Source: Alphaproteobacteria bacterium
Lineage (GTDB): Bacteria; Pseudomonadota; Alphaproteobacteria; Rickettsiales; JABCZZ01
NCBI GenBank assembly: GCA_013288335.1
Contig: JABDCC010000009.1
Location: 1 to 52,221 of the forward strand
Direction: 5' to 3'
DNA length: 52,221 nt
In this document: positions 10,004-18,332 of the stretch, one piece after another
Layout: each line of letters begins with the position of its first letter
Numbering within the stretch: position 1 is the first letter of the stretch
Notes under the pieces: model-generated
Told to the model about the DNA's origin: nothing
Seen by the model: the letters and a program-made list of their open reading frames with translations, nothing else
The model's database searches: none
Made by a program: the position numbers and the translations under genes

Positions 10004-10489
10004 ATGACTTCAATTTACGATTTTGAAGCCAATACACTCGATGGTCGGGAAATTTCTTTAAAAGATTTTGAAGGAAAAGTTTTGCTCGTGGTCAATGTTG
10101 CAAGTAAATGTGGCTTTACCAATCAGTATGAAGGCTTAGAGGAACTTTACAAAAAATATGCTGCGCAGGGTTTTGCGGTACTTGGATTTCCTTGTAACCA
10201 GTTTGGTAATCAGGAACCCGGCGATGCAAAAGAAATCGCTACTTTCTGTTCTATGGCTTACCGCGTGACCTTCCCGATGTTTGAAAAGATTGATGTAAAC
10301 GGTGAGAAAGCTCACCCTATTTATAAATTCCTCAAGGAAGAAAAGCCGGGAATACTCGGCACTGAAGCCATCAAATGGAATTTTACCAAGTTTCTGATTG
10401 GCAAAAACGGCCAGGTCGCCTCCCGCCATGCACCCACCACCAAGCCTGAAGATTTAAGCGCTGAGATAGAGAAATTACTGAAGAATTAA
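10004..10489 (+). CDS. Glutathione peroxidase family protein (cysteine type)
   Basis: A 161-residue thiol peroxidase of the GPx fold that reduces peroxides. The catalytic tetrad is visible: Cys36 in VASKCGFTNQ, Gln70 in CNQFGNQEPG, and Trp125-Asn126 in KWNF. The catalytic residue is Cys, not selenocysteine, so thioredoxin may be the real reductant, as for many bacterial members. Cys64 in FPCNQFGNQ is part of the family motif. Only two bases separate it from the upstream complex I subunit gene, so the two are probably co-transcribed. Confidence 0.93.
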   Translation: MTSIYDFEANTLDGREISLKDFEGKVLLVVNVASKCGFTNQYEGLEELYKKYAAQGFAVLGFPCNQFGNQEPGDAKEIATFCSMAYRVTFPMFEKIDVNGEKAHPIYKFLKEEKPGILGTEAIKWNFTKFLIGKNGQVASRHAPTTKPEDLSAEIEKLLKN

Positions 10490-10538
10490 TTGTACTATTT
10501 CGCTTGATAAAACCTCACTTTTGTAGGATATAAAGCGC

Positions 10539-11228
10539 ATGAAATCCTGCGTAATCATATTCCCCGGCTCCAACTGCGACCGCGATGCGGTGAGCGTACT
10601 CGAGATGACCGGCTGCAAGCCCGAAAAAGTCTGGCATGCTGATACCGCCTTACCTGAGTGTGAGCTGGTAGTCATCCCCGGCGGGTTTTCCTATGGCGAC
10701 TACTTACGTAGCGGGGCCATGGCTGCAAAATCACCCATTATGAAAGAAGTCATCGCCCACGCAAACAAAGGTGGCCTGGTGCTCGGTATATGCAATGGTT
10801 TTCAGGTACTCACCGAAACCGGATTACTGCCCGGTACGCTCATGCGCAATGCGAAACTCAAATTCTTATGTCGCGAAGTGTTTTTGCGTGTAGAAAATAA
10901 CAGCACGGCATTTACCTCGGGCTATAACAGCAAACAGGTAATCAATGTGCCCATCGCCCACCATGACGGCAATTATTTCATAGACGGCGATTCGCTCAAA
11001 TCCATTGAAGACAATAACCAGGTAGCCTTCCGCTATTGCACTGCCAAAGGTGAATTAACTACCGAGGCAAACCCCAATGGCTCAATCGGCAACATCGCGG
11101 GCGTCTACAACGAAGGCAAAAACGTGCTGGGTATGATGCCACATCCTGAGCGTCACTCGGAAAAAACTTTAGGCGGCATTGATGGCCGCGCCATGTTTGA
11201 AAGCCTGCTTAAGGCAAAGGCTGCATAA
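10539..11228 (+). CDS. purQ: Phosphoribosylformylglycinamidine synthase subunit PurQ
   Basis: PurQ is the glutaminase subunit of the three-part FGAM synthase (PurS-PurQ-PurL) in purine synthesis. The class I glutamine amidotransferase triad is visible: Cys85 in [10 protein letters not shown], His202 and Glu204 in PHPERHS. The 229 residues are normal. It ends two bases before purL. PurS, the third subunit, often sits directly upstream of purQ but is not in this window. Confidence 0.96.
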   Translation: MKSCVIIFPGSNCDRDAVSVLEMTGCKPEKVWHADTALPECELVVIPGGFSYGDYLRSGAMAAKSPIMKEVIAHANKGGLVLGICNGFQVLTETGLLPGTLMRNAKLKFLCREVFLRVENNSTAFTSGYNSKQVINVPIAHHDGNYFIDGDSLKSIEDNNQVAFRYCTAKGELTTEANPNGSIGNIAGVYNEGKNVLGMMPHPERHSEKTLGGIDGRAMFESLLKAKAA

Positions 11229-11229
11229 T

Positions 11230-13455
11230 ATGAAATCAGCTACCGCAAAAAATACCGAATTTAAAATCACTCCGCAAATCGTTGCCGAGCATGGGCTGTC
11301 TGCGGAAGAATATGAAAAGATCCTCGGTATATTAGGCCGTGAGCCGAATTTTACCGAACTTGGTATTTTCTCCGTGATGTGGAGCGAGCATTGTTCCTAT
11401 AAAACCACACGCAAATGGCTTGGCACCTTGCCCACCAAAGCTCCGCATGTCATCTGCGGCCCCGGCGAAAATGCTGGTGTGATTGATATTGGCGACGGTC
11501 AGGCGGCCATTTTTAAAATGGAATCGCATAACCATCCTTCATATATTGAGCCTTACCAGGGTGCAGCAACTGGCGTTGGCGGAATTTTGCGCGATGTGTT
11601 TACGATGGGCGCGCGGCCAATTGCTAATATGAATAGCTTGCGCTTTGGCTCGCCAACTCATCCCAAAACCCGTCATTTAGTTGCAGGCGTTGTCGCTGGG
11701 ATTGGTGGATATGGCAATTGCGTTGGCGTTCCGACCGTAGGCGGCGAATGTATTTTTCATGAATCCTATAATGGCAATATCCTCGTCAATGCCATGACAG
11801 TTGGCATCGCCGCAACCGATAAAATATTTTACTCCAAAGCCGCAGGCATTGGAAATCCGGTGATTTATGTGGGTTCAAAAACTGGCCGCGACGGTATTCA
11901 TGGAGCCACCATGGCATCGGCTGAGTTTGATGCTGACTCCGAAGACAAACGCCCAACCGTGCAGGTAGGTGACCCGTTCACCGAAAAATTGCTCATCGAA
12001 GCATGCCTGGAGCTTATGGCAACGGACGCCATCATCGCTATACAGGATATGGGTGCTGCTGGTTTGACATCATCATCGCTTGAAATGGCTGGCAAAGGCG
12101 AAACAGGTATTGAACTTAACCTTGAAAACGTACCGATGCGCGAAGAAGGCATGACACCTTACGAGATTATGCTCTCCGAATCACAAGAGCGCATGCTTAT
12201 GATTTTAAAGCCTGAAAAAGAAGCCATGGCGCGCGCTATTTTTGAAAAATGGGAATTGTCTTTTGCAGTGATTGGTAAAATTACTGACACAGGGCGTTTA
12301 GTATTAAAAATGCACGGCGATACTTACGCAGACTTACCCGTAGCGCCAATCAGCACCGATGCACCGGTCTATTCACGCCCTTACACAAAAACCGCAAAAC
12401 GTCCTGACTTAAAAGTAAAAGATCGCGATGTAAAACTCTTGGGTGAAGACTTAAAGAAGCTTCTTGGCTGCCCTGATCTTTCCAGCAAACGTTGGATCTG
12501 GGAACAATACGATCACATGGTGATGAACGATACAGCTTTAAGACCAGGTGGTGACGCAGCCGTGGTACGTGTTCACGGGAGCCAGAAAGCATTGGCAATC
12601 ACTACCGACTGCACCCCGCGCTATTGCTATGCCGACCCCTATGAAGGTGGAAAACAGGCTGTTGCCGAGACATGGCGCAACCTCACTGCTGTAGGTGCAA
12701 AACCCCTCGCCATTACGAACTGCCTTAACTTCGGAAATCCTCAGAAACCAGAAATCATGGGGCAAATTGTAGGTTGCTTAGAAGGTATGCGTGATGCCTG
12801 CCTGGCACTGGATTATCCGGTAATATCGGGCAATGTATCGCTCTATAATGAAACTTCCATCGGCGATAAAGTCTCCGCCGTACAACCCACACCTGCCATT
12901 GGTGGGGTCGGTATTTTAGCCGACGTGGAAAAACGTATTGGCAATCAGTTTCAGGAAGAAAACCATCATATCGTACTCATTGGGAAAACTTTAGGCCATC
13001 TTGGTAGCTCACTTTATCTGCGCGAAGTATGTGGCAGTGAGGCAGGCGCGCCCCCGCCAGTGGATTTGCTTGCCGAATGTGAAAATGGAAATTTTGTGCG
13101 CGGTATAATCGCCTCTGGTCGTGCATCTGCCTGTCATGATATTTCTGATGGAGGTCTGCTCGTTGCCGTGGCAGAAATGGGATTTTCCAAAAAAATAGGG
13201 GCTACTTTAACCTTCCCAGAAAATATTTCTGCACATGAATTTGCCTTCGGTGAAGATCAGGCGCGTTACCTCCTTGCAGTCCCTGCCGAACACACACAGG
13301 ATATTTTAAAAGAAGCCGCTAAGCAAAAAATTCCGGCCATGATACTCGGAAAAACCGGTGGTGATGCGCTTGTGGTGGAAGAGATACTATCGGAACCTAT
13401 TGTGGATTTATACACGATAAATGAATCCTGGCTGCCAGACTATATGGAAGGCTAG
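11230..13455 (+). CDS. purL: Phosphoribosylformylglycinamidine synthase subunit PurL (small form)
   Basis: The synthetase subunit of FGAM synthase, which uses ATP and ammonia from PurQ to convert FGAR to FGAM. The 741-residue size is that of the small PurL that needs separate PurS and PurQ. Conserved blocks include MWSEHCSYK near the N-terminus, [21 protein letters not shown] and the [11 protein letters not shown] motif. A C-terminal half repeats the AIRS-type fold ([16 protein letters not shown]). The ATG at 11230 follows purQ directly; a longer frame into purQ is not used. Confidence 0.97.
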   Translation: MKSATAKNTEFKITPQIVAEHGLSAEEYEKILGILGREPNFTELGIFSVMWSEHCSYKTTRKWLGTLPTKAPHVICGPGENAGVIDIGDGQAAIFKMESHNHPSYIEPYQGAATGVGGILRDVFTMGARPIANMNSLRFGSPTHPKTRHLVAGVVAGIGGYGNCVGVPTVGGECIFHESYNGNILVNAMTVGIAATDKIFYSKAAGIGNPVIYVGSKTGRDGIHGATMASAEFDADSEDKRPTVQVGDPFTEKLLIEACLELMATDAIIAIQDMGAAGLTSSSLEMAGKGETGIELNLENVPMREEGMTPYEIMLSESQERMLMILKPEKEAMARAIFEKWELSFAVIGKITDTGRLVLKMHGDTYADLPVAPISTDAPVYSRPYTKTAKRPDLKVKDRDVKLLGEDLKKLLGCPDLSSKRWIWEQYDHMVMNDTALRPGGDAAVVRVHGSQKALAITTDCTPRYCYADPYEGGKQAVAETWRNLTAVGAKPLAITNCLNFGNPQKPEIMGQIVGCLEGMRDACLALDYPVISGNVSLYNETSIGDKVSAVQPTPAIGGVGILADVEKRIGNQFQEENHHIVLIGKTLGHLGSSLYLREVCGSEAGAPPPVDLLAECENGNFVRGIIASGRASACHDISDGGLLVAVAEMGFSKKIGATLTFPENISAHEFAFGEDQARYLLAVPAEHTQDILKEAAKQKIPAMILGKTGGDALVVEEILSEPIVDLYTINESWLPDYMEG

Positions 13456-13458
13456 AAT

Positions 13459-13698
13459 ATGGGAATGCCCGCTGCTCAAATAGAGCTATTGATTACCGAA
13501 GCTTTTCCCGGTGCTGAAATTAAGCTCGTGGATTTAGCCGGAGACAATGACCATTATGAATTAACGGTGGTTTCAGAAGCGTTCCGTGGAAAATCACGTG
13601 TAGCACAGCACCAGATGGTGTATACTGCACTCAAAGGAAATATGGGAGCGGCCTTACATGCGCTCGCACTTAAAACATCAGCACCAATCAAGGAATAA
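13459..13698 (+). CDS. BolA family protein (IbaG-like)
   Basis: A 79-residue BolA-fold protein. Members bind [2Fe-2S] clusters jointly with CGFS monothiol glutaredoxins and help traffic iron-sulfur clusters. The VSEAFRGKSRVAQHQMVYTAL segment (about 41-61) carries the typical BolA pattern with the conserved His54. It lies three bases after purL and five bases before the CGFS glutaredoxin, a pairing that supports the role. Confidence 0.9.
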   Translation: MGMPAAQIELLITEAFPGAEIKLVDLAGDNDHYELTVVSEAFRGKSRVAQHQMVYTALKGNMGAALHALALKTSAPIKE

Positions 13699-13703
13699 AT
13701 GAT

Positions 13704-14042
13704 ATGAATGACAATCCAGTATTTAGCAAAATAGAAGAAACTATAAAAAATAACGATGTCGTGCTTTTTATGAAAGGCAACAAGGACATGCCGCAATGCG
13801 GATTTTCAGCAACCGTTGTGCAGATACTTGCACGTTGTGGCGTTGAATTTAAGGACATCAATATTCTTACCGATGCAGCACTTCGTGAAGGCATCAAGCA
13901 ATTCAGTAACTGGCCTACTATTCCCCAGCTTTATGTAAAAGGTGAATTCGTAGGCGGATGCGATATTGCGCGTGAGATGTATCAGGCTGGTGAATTGCAG
14001 GCATTACTTAAAGAAAAAGGAATTGCTTCCCAAGCTGCATAG
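13704..14042 (+). CDS. grxD: Monothiol glutaredoxin, CGFS type (Grx4)
   Basis: A 112-residue monothiol glutaredoxin. MPQCGFS at residues 29-35 is the CGFS active site, whose Cys32 ligates a [2Fe-2S] cluster with glutathione. KGNKDMPQ before it and the WPTIPQLYVKGEFVGGCDI block after it are diagnostic. Such proteins pass Fe-S clusters to targets and form heterodimers with BolA proteins, whose gene lies immediately upstream. Confidence 0.96.
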   Translation: MNDNPVFSKIEETIKNNDVVLFMKGNKDMPQCGFSATVVQILARCGVEFKDINILTDAALREGIKQFSNWPTIPQLYVKGEFVGGCDIAREMYQAGELQALLKEKGIASQAA

Positions 14043-14062
14043 AGAATTGGCGGCATAGTTAA

Positions 14063-14542
14063 TTAAGTGCGACCACCGCCCTGTTGAGCTTGACCTTGCT
14101 GCGCCTTGCCCGATGACGGCGCTATACTCCCAAGTTCGGCTTCGGCAATTTTGATTTTATCTACTGAAACCCCATTCATGGCGAGCACTTTGCCTGCTTC
14201 TTTGACCGCGGCAGCAATATCCGGGCGGGATTTTACCAGCGCTACTACCCTGTCAAACGCCTGCTTAGCAGTGACCGCAAGCAAATTACTGATACGAGCC
14301 AAAGCCCCGCGTGAGGGAATATCCGCCTCACCTTTGGGCTCATGTAAATGGCGTTTCTTGAGCGCTGCCGCAAATTTCTTACGCAGACGATCTTTTGCCG
14401 GACCCGAAACGGACAACAACATGAACTCGAGCAGGTGATCAGGATTTTCCCCTTTCGCAACGGCTTCCACTGCCTGTGCGATCATCTGGTCGATTTGCTG
14501 CTCTTCCTGTTTTTGCTCTTCATCAGCGTAATTATTAGCCAT
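14063..14542 (-). CDS. Unknown soluble protein, Ala/Lys-rich with a Gln/Gly tail
   Basis: I do not recognise this 159-residue product. It is predicted to be helical and charged, with an acidic Gln-rich start (residues 1-20) and a basic KDRLRKKFAAALKKRH segment near 55-70. The C-terminal tail is a short run of Gly and Gln (about 145-159). There is no signal peptide or membrane segment. It is convergent with grxD and divergent from the potassium channel. The basic patch could bind nucleic acid, but that is a guess. Confidence 0.75.
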   Translation of the reverse strand: MANNYADEEQKQEEQQIDQMIAQAVEAVAKGENPDHLLEFMLLSVSGPAKDRLRKKFAAALKKRHLHEPKGEADIPSRGALARISNLLAVTAKQAFDRVVALVKSRPDIAAAVKEAGKVLAMNGVSVDKIKIAEAELGSIAPSSGKAQQGQAQQGGGRT

Positions 14543-14671
14543 ATGCCCTGCTGCTCATTATGAATTTAGTGCTATTATGCCAGATAACAAAACCCTTTGC
14601 CAAGATTTATATGGACAGGTTCCCCGTTGTTTTTAATATGACAGGCAAACCTTACCAGAAAAAATACTCAT

Positions 14672-15574
14672 ATGAAAAGCAAGAAAAAACACAAATCAAA
14701 GGCGGCTATAAAGCCCCGCTTGGTTGCCAGAAGTAAGAAAGAACGCATATTACCCATTACCATCGGCAAGAAAAAAGAAGCCTTCCGGGACTTGTATGTG
14801 AGGTTGCTGGATGTTTCCTGGGTAAATCTGATTATCCTCATCATTATACTTTATTTCGTGACGAATCTTTTATTTGGATTTTTCTATTTGGAGACTGGCG
14901 GCATTGAAAATGCCCGCCCAGGCTCATTCATGGACGCCTTCTTTTTTAGTGTGCAAACACTTGCCACTATCGGTTTTGGCAAAATGGCACCTGTTGGGAT
15001 GGCAGCAAATATGCTGGTGACCTTTGAGGCTTTACTCAGCTTTTGTTTTCTTGCGTTAGTAACCGGCTTAGTGTTTTCCAAATTTTCACGTCCTACTTCA
15101 CGGGTTATATTCAGCAATGTTGCAGTAATTTGCCCTTATAATGGTGTTCCGCATTTAATGCTTCGGCTTGCCAATGAGCGCGGTAACAGCATAGTCGATG
15201 CTAGCGCAAACTTATCACTTTTGCGCATAGAAACCTCCAAGGAAGGCCAGAAAATGCGCCGGTTTCACGATTTAAAAACCGTACGCCATCATGTGCCAAT
15301 ATTGCAATTAACCTGGACGGTGATGCACCCGATAGATGAACATAGCCCCCTATATAATATAAGCCCTGAGAAATTAAGAAAAGACGAAGTGGAGATCATT
15401 ATTTCTCTTACCGGAATTGACGAAACCCTCTCGCAGACTATTCATGCGCGCTATTCGTATCTCGCCGAAGAAATTATCTGCAATGCTACTTTTGAAGATA
15501 TTATAAGGCGTACTAAAGAGAACAAAGTAGAAATCAATTATAATCTTTTTCATAAAACCAAACCTATAGATTAA
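14672..15574 (+). CDS. Inward-rectifier potassium channel (KirBac family)
   Basis: A 300-residue inner-membrane K+ channel of the prokaryotic inward-rectifier family. Residues 50-72 form TM1, the pore helix ends in the selectivity filter TIGFG (99-103), and TM2 spans about 111-135. The cytoplasmic immunoglobulin-like domain follows (about 145-290), with the family-typical LMLRLANERGNSIVDASANLSLL block and DETLSQTIHARYSY. The filter is TIGFG rather than TIGYG, a substitution known in the family. The N-terminus is strongly basic. It ends one base before the EamA-type gene. Confidence 0.93.
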   Translation: MKSKKKHKSKAAIKPRLVARSKKERILPITIGKKKEAFRDLYVRLLDVSWVNLIILIIILYFVTNLLFGFFYLETGGIENARPGSFMDAFFFSVQTLATIGFGKMAPVGMAANMLVTFEALLSFCFLALVTGLVFSKFSRPTSRVIFSNVAVICPYNGVPHLMLRLANERGNSIVDASANLSLLRIETSKEGQKMRRFHDLKTVRHHVPILQLTWTVMHPIDEHSPLYNISPEKLRKDEVEIIISLTGIDETLSQTIHARYSYLAEEIICNATFEDIIRRTKENKVEINYNLFHKTKPID

Positions 15575-15575
15575 C

Positions 15576-16004
15576 ATGACCTCGAATAATTTATGGCTAG
15601 CCTTCGCTCTTGGTTCAGCATTCTTTGCTGCACTCACCGCCATTTTTGGCAAGCTTGGTGTAAGTGAAATTAATTCCAATATGGCGACACTCATCCGTGT
15701 ATTTATTATTCTGGTGATGACAGCAAGCATCATCACTATTCGCAATGAATGGCAGCCTATCAGCCAGATGTCACGTTATGGAATGCTCATGCTTTTGTTC
15801 TCCGCAATTGCCACTGGCCTTTCCTGGCTCTGTTATTACCGAGCGTTGCAACTTGGTTTAGTTTCTAAAGTTGCGCCCATCGACAAACTCAGTGTCGTTT
15901 TTGTTATTATTTTTTCGATTATTTTTCTGGGCGAATCGCTAACCTGGAAAACACTTACTGGCGGATTACTCATTACTGCGGGCGCCATTTTATTAACTTT
16001 TTAG
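15576..16004 (+). CDS. EamA-family membrane protein, half-size (four-TM drug/metabolite transporter type)
   Basis: A 142-residue protein with four or five hydrophobic segments corresponding to a single EamA repeat; the DMT superfamily usually has two. The closing block APIDKLSVVFVIIFSIIFLGESLTWKTLTGG is characteristic. Half-size members probably dimerise. The substrate is unknown. It follows the KirBac gene by one base and precedes the PH-like gene by nine, so the three are likely co-transcribed. Confidence 0.88.
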   Translation: MTSNNLWLAFALGSAFFAALTAIFGKLGVSEINSNMATLIRVFIILVMTASIITIRNEWQPISQMSRYGMLMLLFSAIATGLSWLCYYRALQLGLVSKVAPIDKLSVVFVIIFSIIFLGESLTWKTLTGGLLITAGAILLTF

Positions 16005-16013
16005 GCTGAGGAT

Positions 16014-16436
16014 ATGGCGGATTTAGAAACCAGATTGTTACCCGGCGAAGAGGTGCTCTTTAAAGCCCGCATCAGCTGGATGGCATTTATTATTGCCATA
16101 GGCTTGCTGGTGGGGCTCATGGTCACAGGGCAAATGACCGGCCTGATGACTACCAAGCTAATACTTACCAATAAACGATTAATGGGAAAAGTGGGGTTGT
16201 TCTGGCGCAGAAATATTTCTGTGGTTCATGCCGATATTGAAGTAGTGAGAGTGAAGTTTGGCCTGTTAGGAAAAATATTTGATTATGGAACCATTATGAT
16301 TCTGACTAAAAAAGGCGAAAAAATAGCCTTTAAAGGTATTTCTGAACCGCTTTATATTAAGATGCAAATTGAAGAAGCTGTTGAAATTTCAGTGCTGGGG
16401 CACACTTTGGAACAATATACTTCGCATAAGTTTTGA
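16014..16436 (+). CDS. PH-like domain (YdbS/bPH type) membrane protein
   Basis: A 140-residue protein that starts with a short LLPGEEVLFKARISW strand region (about 8-22) and then has one or two membrane segments (about 23-46). The remainder has the bacterial PH-domain pattern TTKLILTNKRLMGKVGLFWRR, followed by a DIEVVRVKFGLLGKIFDYGTIMI segment. Members of this family are membrane-anchored and of unclear role. It closes the KirBac-EamA-PH cluster. Confidence 0.82.
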   Translation: MADLETRLLPGEEVLFKARISWMAFIIAIGLLVGLMVTGQMTGLMTTKLILTNKRLMGKVGLFWRRNISVVHADIEVVRVKFGLLGKIFDYGTIMILTKKGEKIAFKGISEPLYIKMQIEEAVEISVLGHTLEQYTSHKF

Positions 16437-16437
16437 G

Positions 16438-16620
16438 CTAGCGAGTTTTTCCAGTAAATATATCAATTTCTTCCTGCTTAGTAGATTTTTCTTCAGACTT
16501 CTTCTTTATAATACTCTGAGCATTCTTTGACAATCGTGCTGCATGGACATTATGAGAATTATCCTTTTTCTGATTGAATGAATTTTGTTCATCGGATTTA
16601 TCATTTGGCATATAATTCAT
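16438..16620 (-). CDS. Very small charged protein, unknown
   Basis: A 60-codon frame with Lys, Asn, Ser and Glu-rich, probably disordered sequence ending in EEIDIFTGKTR. I recognise no family. A second in-frame ATG at 16611 has a GGA eight bases upstream and may be the true start. It is the last of three tiny minus-strand genes between the PH-like gene and the outer-membrane barrel. Confidence 0.45.
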   Translation of the reverse strand: MNYMPNDKSDEQNSFNQKKDNSHNVHAARLSKNAQSIIKKKSEEKSTKQEEIDIFTGKTR

Positions 16621-16656
16621 CCATTAAAAACATCAAAGTCTCGACTGCTATTTCTT

Positions 16657-16882
16657 CTATATTTTGGTTTTTGGAGTTGACTGAGGCTTTCTATTCATAA
16701 GCTCTCTAAATTTATCTTTATCACCACTTTCTATTGCTTTAACAACTGCATTATCTATTACAGGTTTCATCGTATTAACAGTGTCAGTCCACTGAATAGT
16801 CTTTTTTTTCAATGCGATCTGCCTCAGCCGCGATTTTATCTATATTTCTTTGGTCATATTTATAGTATTTATAATCATCCAT
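16657..16882 (-). pseudogene. Small gene with a frameshift at an A8 tract, paralogue of the next gene
   Basis: From the ATG at 16882 a frame of 32 codons runs to a TGA at 16784-16786. Removing one base from the run of eight A (16802-16809) fuses it to a second open frame that ends in TAG at 16657. The downstream part (QWTDTVNTMKPVIDNAVVKA, then IESGDKDKFRELMNRK) resembles the neighbour at 16900-17118 (IRTALHNAVHHNEPEKFISTL). The gene is either broken, mis-sequenced, or expressed by slippage on the A tract. A separate TTG-initiated downstream frame is another possibility. Confidence 0.5.
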
Positions 16883-16899
16883 AAAAATTCTTTCTCAAA

Positions 16900-17118
16900 T
16901 TATCTTTGATTCTGATTCTTTATATTTTGGAATTTGGCGTTTAAATCAGAGACATTATGATTACTCTGAACTTCCTGCCCGCGGAGGGTCGATATAAATT
17001 TTTCTGGTTCATTATGATGAACTGCATTGTGTAACGCTGTGCGGATACGTTCTGGAATCTCTATATTTTGAACAGATTTCTCTATTGTAGCCCAAATCTT
17101 GCTAATCTCATCATTCAT
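16900..17118 (-). CDS. Small soluble protein, unknown, member of a local paralogue pair
   Basis: A 71-residue product starting MNDEISKIWATIEKSVQNIE. The ATG at 17118 has GGAG seven bases upstream. A longer frame to 17193 covers the TTAA-N7-TTAA promoter element and is therefore less likely. It has no signal or membrane segment. Its central helix pair resembles the downstream part of the frameshifted gene just after it. Function unknown. Confidence 0.6.
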   Translation of the reverse strand: MNDEISKIWATIEKSVQNIEIPERIRTALHNAVHHNEPEKFISTLRGQEVQSNHNVSDLNAKFQNIKNQNQR

Positions 17119-17151
17119 GACATTCTCCAAATAATAACATTTCCATTGCAC

Positions 17152-17183
17152 ATAATACTGCAAAAACATTAAGAAATCCTTAA
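17152..17183 (-). promoter_or_regulatory. CtrA-like TTAA-N7-TTAA promoter of the small-gene cluster
   Basis: On the minus strand TTAAGGATTTCTTAA (17169-17183) is followed 12 bp later by TATTAT (17152-17157), a good -10. The layout closely matches the element in front of the gene at 5665-6897, including a T-run and GC before the -10. It precedes the ATG at 17118. Confidence 0.4.
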
Positions 17184-17235
17184 TATCCCACAAATATTAG
17201 AAAATACTATTTCAAGAGACTGTTTTTTGGCTTAA

Positions 17236-18234
17236 TTACAGGCGCTTTGTCAGGTCAAACAACACCGTAACGCTATTTTCTGCAGTGCCATCCGTAGCCT
17301 GGTGATTAAAGTCTCCACCCAAGCCTGCTTCAAAGCCATCGTTTAAATGCGCGCGCAGCTCATAACGGGCATCAAAGGCAAAGCTTTGGCCATAATTTTC
17401 TTGCCAGTAATCGCCCGGTAAAAGTTGTAAACTTTGCAAGTAAACAGTATTGCCATCACGGTAAAGCACCTCAGTTGCTTTTAAACCGGCAGAACCAAGG
17501 AAATCAGCTTTTGGATTAAAATATAAACGCTGCTCGTCAAGGCTGTCTTGTGACTCAGTAGCGTTAGCAACAGCATCTAATAAGAATTTTTGTCCTGTAT
17601 AGAGTCTGTCGGTATAAGCAGCAGCTTCGCTGCCACGTAAATTCTCATCAGAGAAATTCATCATATTCATATCGATACGCAAACTCTGTGTATCATCCTG
17701 ATGCCAGGTAGCATTCACATTATAGGAATTAGCTGTTACATCGGCATTGAGCGCACGAAGCGGGGTATCCAGTGAGAATATTTGTCCACCGGCACCTACA
17801 GTCCAGTGATCATTTATAGTCCATTGACCATCGGTTGTGGCACCAAAACGATCATTGTTATTATAATAATTAAATGTTGGAGCAAAAGTAAGTTTGAACG
17901 CACTATCGTGATATTCAACACCCGCAGAAGTCTGCCACAAAGCTATCACCCCTTCGGCAGCCGGCTCATCTTCATGTGCATAATATTCACCGGCAAACAA
18001 ACGCCAGTTATTATCTATAATGGGAGTATAGATTTTTGTATTTAATCCATAACCTGAACCGCCTTCTACATCAGAAGAGGGGGCTTTAGAATAATAGCCA
18101 TTTATCTGTAATTCGGAAAGATTAGGAGCAGTTGCGTTGTCATCCGCTATCGCGGGAGCACTATTTGCCACCAGCCACAGAACCAGAAAAATAAACCAGT
18201 TTTTATTTTTTAGACTATAGTGATTTTTATTCAT
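17236..18234 (-). CDS. Outer-membrane beta-barrel protein resembling the PgaA/HmsH porin domain
   Basis: A 332-residue exported protein. Residues 1-30 are a signal peptide with hydrophobic core FIFLVLWLVANSAPA and a cleavage site after AIA. The rest is alternating amphipathic strands ending in a C-terminal LFDLTKRL. The stretch TPLRALNADVTANSYNVNAT and the following DIRMDMNMMNF-like strand closely recall the barrel of PgaA, which exports poly-beta-1,6-GlcNAc. The TPR region that normally precedes this barrel is missing, and no pgaBCD genes are nearby. It may be a stand-alone barrel with another cargo. Confidence 0.6.
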   Translation of the reverse strand: MNKNHYSLKNKNWFIFLVLWLVANSAPAIADDNATAPNLSELQINGYYSKAPSSDVEGGSGYGLNTKIYTPIIDNNWRLFAGEYYAHEDEPAAEGVIALWQTSAGVEYHDSAFKLTFAPTFNYYNNNDRFGATTDGQWTINDHWTVGAGGQIFSLDTPLRALNADVTANSYNVNATWHQDDTQSLRIDMNMMNFSDENLRGSEAAAYTDRLYTGQKFLLDAVANATESQDSLDEQRLYFNPKADFLGSAGLKATEVLYRDGNTVYLQSLQLLPGDYWQENYGQSFAFDARYELRAHLNDGFEAGLGGDFNHQATDGTAENSVTVLFDLTKRL

Positions 18235-18277
18235 GAGCTAGAAATACCAAAAAACTCTTATATTTCAATAATAGAAT

Positions 18278-18309
18278 GCCCCCGATCAGCAAAAAAAGTA
18301 ACCGGGGGC
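18278..18309. terminator. Palindromic hairpin between the exported-protein gene and the barrel gene
   Basis: GCCCCCG and CGGGGGC form a seven-pair GC-rich stem around a loop that contains an A run. It lies 23 bases past the stop of the gene at 18333 and 44 bases before the barrel start, in the place of a terminator. Confidence 0.55.
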
Positions 18310-18332
18310 AATTCAAAAAAGCAAAACGTTTA

